A stretch of 38,744 nt of DNA from JAYSRU01 sp043720875. GTDB taxonomy: Bacteria; Bacteroidota; Bacteroidia; Flavobacteriales_D; Crocinitomicaceae. A program made the position numbers and the translations under genes. The stretch covers positions 1 through 38,744 of the forward strand of contig JAYSRU010000140.1 in assembly GCA_043720875.1 (NCBI GenBank), given 5' to 3'. This document shows, piece after piece, positions 31,983 through 38,744 of the stretch. Each line of letters opens with the position of its first letter. Position 1 is the stretch's first letter. The notes beneath the pieces are model-generated. The model saw nothing but the letters and a program-made list of their open reading frames with translations. It had not been told where the DNA came from and made no database searches.

Positions 31983-33137
31983 CTATTTTTTCGCTAATTT
32001 AATAGCTTTTTCCAAATTAATGCGCTCTCCATCTAAGAAGGCAACAACAAAAGCATTTGGAAACTGTTCTTTTCTTAATTCGTTTTTGCTATTATTGGCA
32101 GAAACATAATCTTCAACATAAACACCTGCAGTGTATTTATACAAGTTATCTTGCTTGTATTCAAATACTTGAATTCCTTTAAATCGATTTGACTTTGGAT
32201 TTAATTTAGCTTCAGAAGTTACTACCTGAACTCTAAATATTACTTTTCCTTTGTTTTCAACGTTTGTTATTTCTTTTGGATTATTATCCAAATTTATTTC
32301 AACCTTATCTACAACCACATCCTTTTCTACTACCGTTTTTGGAATTTCTTTTCCTTCCAGTTGAGCTTTATATTGTTGAAAAGCTACAAACATTGCGTTT
32401 GCCATTTTTTGTTGGTTCGCGGTATCGGCTAAATATTTTTCTTCTGCAGGGTTCGTAAGAAAACCAGTTTCAACCAAAACACTAGGCATTGTCGTTTTAT
32501 ACAACACTAAGAATCCGGCTTGCTTTACCCCTCTATCATTTCTACCCAAAACCTTGAACTGTTTCTGAATTTTAGTTGCCAAATCTATACTATAATCTAA
32601 AAACACGCTGAGTTGCAAGTTTCGGGCAATTATCGCATCTGGAGACATGTCAAAGTCTTTGTATTTCTCTCCTTTATCCGCTTCTAAATATATGGCACTA
32701 TTCTCTCGGTCTGCGATTTTGAGCTGCGCTTCACTTTTATGCAACCCTAACACATATGTTTCTGCGCCATCGACACCAGCTGTAGCCGCATTAGCATGAA
32801 TACAAATGAACAAATCAGCAGAACCTTTATTTGCAATCGTAGCGCGGTCATTTAATTCTACAAATACATCTGTTTTTCGTGTAAAAATGACCTTGACTTC
32901 TGGATAATTGAGCTTAATTAACCTTCCTAACTCAATTCCCATCGCCAAACAAACATTTTTTTCATGCGCCGAAGCACCATGACAACCAGGATCCTTTCCA
33001 CCATGACCAGGGTCAATACATACCGTATTCACTACGGTTTTCTCAGTTTGAGCAATTAATAAAACTGGGGAAAGCATAACAATTGAAAGACCAAAGAAGA
33101 TCTTAAAAAATGCTAAACAATTGAAAAATGCTGACAT
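31983..33137 (-). CDS. N-acetylmuramoyl-L-alanine amidase with SPOR-like tail
   Basis: The periplasmic zinc amidase (Amidase_3) cuts the stem peptide from MurNAc. Motifs: DPGHGGKDPG (Zn His), SAHEKNV (Zn Glu), FICIHANAA (Zn His) and VLVETGFLTN (catalytic Glu). The C-terminal about 90 residues (from VIFRVQVVT) look like a SPOR-type domain that binds denuded glycans at division sites. I chose the ATG at 33137 (384 aa, MSAFFN...); an ATG at 33173 lies at the predicted transcription start and overlaps the divergent gene. A signal peptide follows. Confidence 0.9.
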   Translation of the reverse strand: MSAFFNCLAFFKIFFGLSIVMLSPVLLIAQTEKTVVNTVCIDPGHGGKDPGCHGASAHEKNVCLAMGIELGRLIKLNYPEVKVIFTRKTDVFVELNDRATIANKGSADLFICIHANAATAGVDGAETYVLGLHKSEAQLKIADRENSAIYLEADKGEKYKDFDMSPDAIIARNLQLSVFLDYSIDLATKIQKQFKVLGRNDRGVKQAGFLVLYKTTMPSVLVETGFLTNPAEEKYLADTANQQKMANAMFVAFQQYKAQLEGKEIPKTVVEKDVVVDKVEINLDNNPKEITNVENKGKVIFRVQVVTSEAKLNPKSNRFKGIQVFEYKQDNLYKYTAGVYVEDYVSANNSKNELRKEQFPNAFVVAFLDGERINLEKAIKLAKK

Positions 33138-33152
33138 GCGCTCGATATTTTT

Positions 33153-33160
33153 TAGTTTTG
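33153..33160 (+). promoter_or_regulatory. TAnnTTTG box for lptD
   Basis: TAGTTTTG, 33 bases before the proposed TTG start at 33194. It lies downstream of the ATG at 33128, making that ATG unlikely as the start. Confidence 0.5.
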
Positions 33161-33175
33161 CAAAACAATTCATTA

Positions 33176-33183
33176 CAAAAATA
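33176..33183 (-). promoter_or_regulatory. TAnnTTTG box for the amidase unit
   Basis: TATTTTTG on the minus strand, 38 bases before the ATG at 33137, preceded at 15 bases by TTTTTG. With the lptD box it forms a back-to-back pair. Confidence 0.5.
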
Positions 33184-33193
33184 TAGATTCAAT

Positions 33194-35728
33194 TTGCTCA
33201 AAAAGCATTCCATATATCATTTTTTCTTCTACCTAGTGTTGATAAACTCTTTTGGGCTTACAATTCAAGGTCAGGAGGTGCTACCCAAAATAATTATTGA
33301 GGAAAGCGCTGTTGATGATCTTATCACTTGGAGCGCAGATGATTCAGTATATATTGATGCTAAATCCAAAAAAGTATACCTTTTCGGAAATGCGATTTTA
33401 AACAATGCTGGATTAAAGATTTCGGCCAATTACATGGAATTGGACATGGAAAATAAAATTGTTTATGCCACTCATGGTTACGACAAGGATAGTAATCGCA
33501 TAGGGATGCCCAAATTTGAAAGCGACGCAGAATCATTCACCGCTGCCTCACTGCGCTATAATATGGAAACCAAAAAAGGCTATATTGAAGAAGTTCGGGT
33601 GAAGCAAGATGAAATTTACCTGGACATGGCAGTTTCCAAAAGACAAAGCAATGGAGAAATTCATTTTCGTCAAGGTAAATTTACAACCTGTGACCAATTA
33701 GAGCCCCATTACCATTTTCAACTATCTCGTGCGGTTATGATCCCAAATAAACGCATTGTTTCTGGCCCAATGAATTTATACATTAAAGGCATTCCAACTC
33801 CACTAGGACTACCTTTTGCAATTATTCCGCAACAACAAAAACGCAAACACGGAATTATTTTCCCGAGAATTGCACCATCCTCTCAATGGGGATTTGGTGT
33901 ACAAGATTTTGGCTATTATATTCCAATCAACGAGAAAATTCAAACTACATTTTTTGCCAATCTTTTTTCTCGCGGAAGTTGGGGTTTAAGTAACAAAACC
34001 GACTATTTTGTAAAATACAAAAATCAAGGAGATTTTGAAATTGGTTTTCAGCAGTTCATCACAAATTTTCCAGATCGCACCAAAAACAATAAAGCCACGG
34101 TACGTTGGAATCATAAAAGCTTAGCTCCACGTAATCCATTATGGACATTTAATTCGGCGGTTAACTTCATTTCAGATAACCAGTCTAAAAACAATTTAAA
34201 TCCTTTAAATCAGGAATACTTCAACAACTCATATAACTCTGACATTAATATAAATAGAGCATTTCCTGGTAAGCCATATACTGCTGGAATGAAGCTCTCT
34301 ATGCGCCAAAACTCAATTAGCAAAAAGGTAGCATTAACAAGTCCAGTTGCCAATTTCAACGTTGCACGATTCTTCCCCTTAAAGGCATTGAAAAGTAAAA
34401 GTAATACAGCCTCCACTTGGTATGAAAAAATCGGTATGACGTATAACGCAGAATTGCAAAACAGGTCAGAATTTGCCGATTCATTGCTTAAACAGAACTA
34501 TCTTTCCAGAATTCCTGACCAATTTCTCAATGGAATAAGTCAAACAAGTACTATTCAAACCACATTTCAGTTGCTTAAAGGTGTTTTAAAATTCACGCCG
34601 TCTGCAAATTATGCCAACCGTATTAATTTTCAAGGAATCACAAAATCTTTAACCCCATCAGTATTAAACCCAACCGTTGATTCGTTAATTGTGGTGAAAA
34701 ACGATAGAACAAATATTAATCACGATTTTTCGTTCAATGCACAATTCACCACTATGGTTTACGCTTATTATCGTTTCATTGGAAAGAAAAAATCTTTATT
34801 GCGACATGTATTAACACCAAGTGCCGGCTTCAATTACCGTCCGGCATTCACGAAAAATTTCAAGCAAGTAACACTTCCTTCCGGTCTCCTGCAAACCTAT
34901 AATGTATCTGAACAAAGTATCTATGCCAGTAATTCTATTCGGAGTAATGCCTTATTAAACTTCGGAATAAATAATACGTTCGAATTAAAACAAACGAGTA
35001 TAAAAGATTCAACAGGTTTTAAAAAGACCCGTTTAGTAGATGCATTTTCTTTGAGTAGTAGCTACGATTTCTTAGCAGATAGTCTCAATTTAGCTCCGAT
35101 TACTTTGAGCTTGAGAATTAATCCTATTGCACCCATAAATATTGTTTTAGGAGGAAGTTATAGTTTACAAAATTGGAATGACAGCACAGGAGGATTCATG
35201 GAAGAATATGCCTTAGCTTCGAGAAGTGTGTTAGGAAGAATGCTAAGCACAGATATCTCTACCACATTTACCATCACTTCAAAAGAAAGTCGTGAAAAGA
35301 TGAAGGAAACCAATACTTCAAACTTATGGAACAGTGATTACCAATACTTCGTTACACATCCGTATGAATTGATTAGCTTTCAAATTCCTTGGAAAATCAA
35401 CTTATCCCACATTATAGGATTTACCGCTAATACGAATCGCACAATTTTTAACCCAAGTTCACAGCTCCTAAATCACACGATTGCTGCAAATGCAGACGTA
35501 AGCTTCACTAAACGATGGAAACTTGCCGTGGCAACTAACTTCGATATCAATAGTTTAAAAATAACCAACACCCGCTTTACATTGTTGCGTGACATGCACT
35601 GTTGGCAATTAGCCTTTTACTGGACACCAATTGGTCAAAACCAAAGTTTTTTATTGAGCTTAAACGCTTCGGCAAGTATGTTGAGAGATGCTAAACTTGA
35701 TTTAAGAAAACCACCCTCATTTTTTTAG
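33194..35728 (+). CDS. lptD: LPS assembly outer-membrane protein LptD
   Basis: LptD inserts LPS at the outer leaflet. An OstA/LptA-like jelly roll follows the signal peptide (DAKSKKVYLFGNAIL, then KISANYMELDMENK), then the LptD barrel, with GIPTPLGLPFAIIPQ at the joint and many aromatic strands to the end. I chose TTG at 33194 (844 aa, starting L-L-K-K-H-S, followed by a normal signal peptide). The ATG at 33128 would add 22 residues, overlap the amidase gene and lie before the promoter box. No cysteine pair of the E. coli type is evident. yqgE follows after 7 bases. Confidence 0.88.
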   Translation: MLKKHSIYHFFFYLVLINSFGLTIQGQEVLPKIIIEESAVDDLITWSADDSVYIDAKSKKVYLFGNAILNNAGLKISANYMELDMENKIVYATHGYDKDSNRIGMPKFESDAESFTAASLRYNMETKKGYIEEVRVKQDEIYLDMAVSKRQSNGEIHFRQGKFTTCDQLEPHYHFQLSRAVMIPNKRIVSGPMNLYIKGIPTPLGLPFAIIPQQQKRKHGIIFPRIAPSSQWGFGVQDFGYYIPINEKIQTTFFANLFSRGSWGLSNKTDYFVKYKNQGDFEIGFQQFITNFPDRTKNNKATVRWNHKSLAPRNPLWTFNSAVNFISDNQSKNNLNPLNQEYFNNSYNSDININRAFPGKPYTAGMKLSMRQNSISKKVALTSPVANFNVARFFPLKALKSKSNTASTWYEKIGMTYNAELQNRSEFADSLLKQNYLSRIPDQFLNGISQTSTIQTTFQLLKGVLKFTPSANYANRINFQGITKSLTPSVLNPTVDSLIVVKNDRTNINHDFSFNAQFTTMVYAYYRFIGKKKSLLRHVLTPSAGFNYRPAFTKNFKQVTLPSGLLQTYNVSEQSIYASNSIRSNALLNFGINNTFELKQTSIKDSTGFKKTRLVDAFSLSSSYDFLADSLNLAPITLSLRINPIAPINIVLGGSYSLQNWNDSTGGFMEEYALASRSVLGRMLSTDISTTFTITSKESREKMKETNTSNLWNSDYQYFVTHPYELISFQIPWKINLSHIIGFTANTNRTIFNPSSQLLNHTIAANADVSFTKRWKLAVATNFDINSLKITNTRFTLLRDMHCWQLAFYWTPIGQNQSFLLSLNASASMLRDAKLDLRKPPSFF

Positions 35729-35735
35729 AAACCTA

Positions 35736-36314
35736 GTGATTCAACTTCAAGTACAAAACACATTAGCTCCAATTCGAGGAAGATTGCTCCTGGCCGAACC
35801 ATTCATGCCTGAAGAAGTTTTTTCTCGATCTATTATCTACCTCTGCAAACATGATGCTGAAGGAAGTTTCGGATTTGTTTTGAATAAAACTGTTCCTTGG
35901 TCCATATCAGATATTTTGCCAGATTTTCCTTTAATGGAGATGGAAATTCATGAAGGTGGTCCGGTTTGTTCTGAACAATTATATTATTTACACACTAAAG
36001 GTGAATTATTTTCTACGTGCGAACTACTTGAAAATGGGCTGTTTATGGGCGGTGCCTATAAAGAATTGTTAGAAAATGTTAAAATTGATGCAATAGCTTC
36101 GAAAGATATTCGTTTTTTTGTAGGATATTCTGGTTGGAGTAAAGGTCAACTCGAACAAGAAATCAAGGATAAATCCTGGTTAGTTGTAGATAAATTAGAC
36201 ATAAACGAGATAATGAATTGTAAAAACGAAGAAGATTGGAAACAGATTATGAAGCGTCAAGGAAGTGTTCACAAAAAAATGACTGACTTTCCAAAGAACC
36301 CAACAAATAATTAA
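35736..36314 (+). CDS. YqgE/AlgH family protein
   Basis: The 192-aa cytoplasmic protein starts with GTG. The family opening GRLLLAEPFMPEEVFSRSIIY and the pieces GSFGFVLNK, EGGPVCSEQLYYLH and RFFVGYSGWSKGQLEQEI are all present, ending with the usual W-acidic tail. The family is named after AlgH but its biochemical role is unsettled. It is the second gene of the lptD unit. Confidence 0.9.
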   Translation: MIQLQVQNTLAPIRGRLLLAEPFMPEEVFSRSIIYLCKHDAEGSFGFVLNKTVPWSISDILPDFPLMEMEIHEGGPVCSEQLYYLHTKGELFSTCELLENGLFMGGAYKELLENVKIDAIASKDIRFFVGYSGWSKGQLEQEIKDKSWLVVDKLDINEIMNCKNEEDWKQIMKRQGSVHKKMTDFPKNPTNN

Positions 36315-36342
36315 TTCGTAATTTCGCGCCCCAATTTAACAT

Positions 36343-37215
36343 TTGAAATTTTTTAGCTCCATATTATTTTACCTCATTATCCTTCCATTATCATGGTTGC
36401 CATTCTTTATGGTTTATGGTATTGCGAATGCATTATACGTATTAGCCTATTACATTGTTGGGTACCGTAAGAAAGTAGTACAATCGAATTTATCTGCAGC
36501 ATTTCCTAACAAATCTAAGCAAGACCTAAAAATAATTGAAAAGCGATTTTTTCATTATTTCTGTGACTTTATTGTGGAAAGCATTAAATCGTTATCATTA
36601 ACTGCTAAACAAGCGGAAAAGCGTTGCACCTTCGAAAATTTGGAAGAGGTTCAAAACACGTTAAAATCTGGAAAGAGTGTTATGATTCTTTGCGGTCATT
36701 ACAACAATTGGGAATTTTATTCAGTTGGACTAGCTACACAATTAAAGTTTCCAAGTACAGCGGTTTATCAACCTTTGAAAAATAAGTTTTTCGACAAAAT
36801 TCTTTTGAAAACACGCCAAAGATTTGGTATGAAAATGATTTCCGTTCATGATTTACCCCGCTACTTCGCAGAAAAGAAAGCAGAAGTTCGTGCCACTGTT
36901 ATCGTGAATGACCAAAGTCCTACTAACATGAAAAGCGTGCGCTGGAATCAATTTTTAGGTCAAGATACTGCTTGGTTCTCGGGAGCAGAAAAACTAGCAC
37001 AAAAACACGATCACGTGGTGTATTTCGGTTGTATCAATAAACTCAAACGAGGATATTACAGTGTAAATTTTAAGTTGATCACCGACGATGCGAAAAACAC
37101 ACCTGAAGGATACATTACAGATCAACATGCAAAACATTTAGAGGAACGAATCATTGAGCAACCCGAATATTGGTTGTGGAGCCATCGCCGATGGAAACAT
37201 AAACGTCCAACATAA
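36343..37215 (+). CDS. LpxL/HtrB-type lysophospholipid or lipid A acyltransferase
   Basis: The 290-aa inner-membrane enzyme transfers an acyl chain to lipid A precursors or an aminolipid. It has an N-terminal membrane helix, the HX4E site in CGHYNNWEF (H119, E124), and the family segment VIVNDQSPTN. The first codon is TTG (36343). No other start fits upstream: in-frame starts further left would overlap yqgE. The stop overlaps the rarA ATG by one base. The same family reappears after rarA. Confidence 0.85.
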   Translation: MKFFSSILFYLIILPLSWLPFFMVYGIANALYVLAYYIVGYRKKVVQSNLSAAFPNKSKQDLKIIEKRFFHYFCDFIVESIKSLSLTAKQAEKRCTFENLEEVQNTLKSGKSVMILCGHYNNWEFYSVGLATQLKFPSTAVYQPLKNKFFDKILLKTRQRFGMKMISVHDLPRYFAEKKAEVRATVIVNDQSPTNMKSVRWNQFLGQDTAWFSGAEKLAQKHDHVVYFGCINKLKRGYYSVNFKLITDDAKNTPEGYITDQHAKHLEERIIEQPEYWLWSHRRWKHKRPT

Positions 37216-38507
37216 TGAATAGCCTAATTCCACTAGCAGAACGTATGCGTCCACATTCATTACTTGAATATGTAGGGCAAACACATTTGGTTGGTGAAAA
37301 TGGTTCGTTAAAAAGATCACTAGACATAGGCGTTTTACCTTCAATGATACTTTGGGGTCCTCCAGGGGTAGGGAAAACAACACTTGCCAATCTTCTCGCA
37401 AACCAAACAAAACGGCAAATACATGTTCTCTCGGCAATTTCATCTGGTGTCAAAGACATTCGTGATGTAATCGCCAAAGCAGAACAATCTAACATGTTTG
37501 AAACCAAAGGAGCCATCTTATTTATAGATGAAATTCACAGGTTCTCAAAATCACAACAAGATTCATTGTTAGGCGCAGTTGAGCGCGGTACGGTAACTTT
37601 AATTGGTGCAACAACTGAAAACCCATCTTTCGAAGTAATTAGTGCGCTATTAAGCCGCTGTCAGGTTTATGTGCTTGAGTCACTCACAAAAGACGAACTC
37701 ACTTCAATTCTAGCAAAAGCAATTTCAGAAGACAACGTGTTAAAGCAGAAAAAGATTGAACTAGTTGAAACCAAATTATTACTAGCATTATCGGGCGGTG
37801 ACGCGCGAAAATTGTTGAATAATTTCGAATTGGTTGTTAATTCTATCGCTCCAGATAAAAAAGGAGTAATCCGTATCGACGATGAACAGGTAAAATTATT
37901 AACTGGAAGTAAATTGATGTCGCATGATAAGGACGGAGAAGATCATTATGACTTAGCCAGTGCTTTTATCAAATCAATTCGAGGAAGTGATCCGAATGCT
38001 GCTATTTACTGGTTGGCACGCTTAATCGAAGGTGGTGAAGAGCCTACTTTTATTGCCAGAAGATTACTGATTTCGGCGTCTGAAGACATTGGATTAGCCA
38101 ATCCGAATGCATTGTTAATTGCCAATACAGCATTTGATGCCGTGAAAAATATTGGTTTCCCAGAATCACGTATCATATTAGCTCAATGCACAATCTATCT
38201 GGCCAGTTCTCCCAAGGGAAACGCTGCCTACAAAGCAATAAATGAAGCGCAAGCATTTGTACAAAAAACAGGGAAATTACCCATTCCTTTGCATTTAAGA
38301 AACGCCCCAACTGGCTTAATGAAAGAATTAGGTTACGGAAAAGAATATCAGTATCCACATGATTTTGATTCTAATTTCACCTATCAAGAATATATGCCAG
38401 AAGAGGCAGGTAAGCAGAACTTCTTTTTTGCTGGATCTAGTCTAAAAGAACAAGAAGTAACGCTTCAAATTATCAAATTTTGGAACGATAAATACAAAGC
38501 AGAATGA
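37215..38507 (+). CDS. rarA: Replication-associated recombination protein A (AAA+ ATPase)
   Basis: The 430-aa ATPase (RarA/MgsA, WRNIP1 family) acts at stalled replication forks. Walker A GPPGVGKT (48-55), Walker B LFIDEIHRF (100-108), sensor GATTENPSF, and the C-terminal tetramer domain with IYWLARLIEGGEEP and YKAINEAQAFVQ are all present. Full length, no anomaly. It lies inside the lipid A and LPS unit and overlaps both neighbours by 1 and 4 bases, so it is cotranscribed with them. Confidence 0.93.
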   Translation: MNSLIPLAERMRPHSLLEYVGQTHLVGENGSLKRSLDIGVLPSMILWGPPGVGKTTLANLLANQTKRQIHVLSAISSGVKDIRDVIAKAEQSNMFETKGAILFIDEIHRFSKSQQDSLLGAVERGTVTLIGATTENPSFEVISALLSRCQVYVLESLTKDELTSILAKAISEDNVLKQKKIELVETKLLLALSGGDARKLLNNFELVVNSIAPDKKGVIRIDDEQVKLLTGSKLMSHDKDGEDHYDLASAFIKSIRGSDPNAAIYWLARLIEGGEEPTFIARRLLISASEDIGLANPNALLIANTAFDAVKNIGFPESRIILAQCTIYLASSPKGNAAYKAINEAQAFVQKTGKLPIPLHLRNAPTGLMKELGYGKEYQYPHDFDSNFTYQEYMPEEAGKQNFFFAGSSLKEQEVTLQIIKFWNDKYKAE

Positions 38508-38744
38508 GTTTTCTAAGTGCCTTGTCCTATTACCTTTTGGTATATCCATTGTCATTGTTACCCATGTCGGTGCTCTACCTATTTTCAAGTGTATTGCACG
38601 CGTTAAATGTTAGTATTTTTCCTTACAGAAACTTTGTAATTACACGTAATTTGATGCGTTCATTTCCTGATAAAAGTCCTGCTGAAATTAAAGCCTTACG
38701 TAACGAATATTATAAGCATTTTGCTGACATCGTAATTGAAGGAG
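38504..38744 (+). CDS. Second LpxL-type acyltransferase (cut by window end)
   Basis: An ATG overlaps the rarA TGA by 4 bases. The 80 visible codons read MSFLSALSYYLLVYPLSLLP, then a membrane stretch, FPYRNFVITRNLMRSFPDKS and NEYYKHFADIVIEG. They resemble the first part of the acyltransferase at 36343 (FYLIILPLSWLPFF; VGYRKKVVQSNLSAAFPNKS; FFHYFCDFIVES), so the genes look like relatives separated by rarA. The catalytic HX4E motif lies beyond the window. Confidence 0.8.
   Translation, partial: MSFLSALSYYLLVYPLSLLPMSVLYLFSSVLHALNVSIFPYRNFVITRNLMRSFPDKSPAEIKALRNEYYKHFADIVIEG

Overview
The window reads as chromosomal DNA from a low-GC member of the Bacteroidota, most likely the order Flavobacteriales. 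The evidence is a type IX secretion C-terminal domain, many Bacteroidota-type promoter boxes (TAnnTTTG) instead of Shine-Dalgarno sites, a DUF5723 outer-membrane protein, a Bacteroidota-style LptD, and a structured RNA at the left edge that resembles a repeated Flavobacteria RNA. I see no tRNA, rRNA, CRISPR array, phage gene or insertion sequence. This is densely packed core and accessory chromosome, with no obvious mobile island and no gene-free stretch longer than 300 bases.

Layout, left to right. Bases 1-1900: a structured RNA candidate, then an ECF sigma factor overlapping a membrane-anchored TPR protein, closed by a strong bidirectional terminator. Bases 1900-4370 (minus): a secreted thioredoxin-fold protein lacking its first active cysteine, and a two-gene unit of a DUF5723 barrel protein and a small secreted protein. 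Bases 4480-9180 (minus): a tightly overlapped TroA/ZnuA-type metal uptake operon (DtxR regulator, binding lipoprotein, ATPase, a permease fused to a second DtxR-like domain, a second permease) with its own terminator. Bases 9245-11650 (minus): phosphodiesterase, tRNA 2-selenouridine synthase, lipoprotein cytochrome c and a STAS-like protein. Bases 11770-14640: an HsdR-N-type nuclease domain protein divergent from holA, rsmE and a DUF4159 gene. Bases 14660-17650 (minus): a small membrane protein preceded by an interrupted small ORF, then a Pit phosphate transporter with its DUF47 partner. Bases 17900-20370: a DUF2490 protein, an isolated T9SS sorting domain, and a SpoIID-like protein. Bases 20430-22600 (minus): lpxB, a small membrane protein and surE. 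Bases 22650-26380 (minus): a LytTR response regulator and a large beta-propeller/HisKA_2 sensor kinase, divergent from a secreted metallophosphoesterase.

The right third centres on a divergent pair at about 33.15 kb. Leftward runs a periplasmic amidase, an MCE/MlaD protein, a membrane 4Fe-4S protein, a HAD protein, a CCG-domain protein and a small protein of unknown role. Rightward runs lptD, a YqgE/AlgH protein, an LpxL-type acyltransferase, rarA and a second LpxL-type acyltransferase cut by the window end. With lpxB, the region is rich in outer-membrane and lipid A functions.

The most noteworthy points are the permease-DtxR fusion, the amidase-MCE-HdrBC-like cluster, a set of promoters placed only 4-5 bases before start codons (predicted leaderless mRNAs), an isolated T9SS sorting domain with no cargo, a small ORF broken by one in-frame stop, and the RNA element at the left edge. 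All assignments come from reading motifs and gene order; no database search was run.
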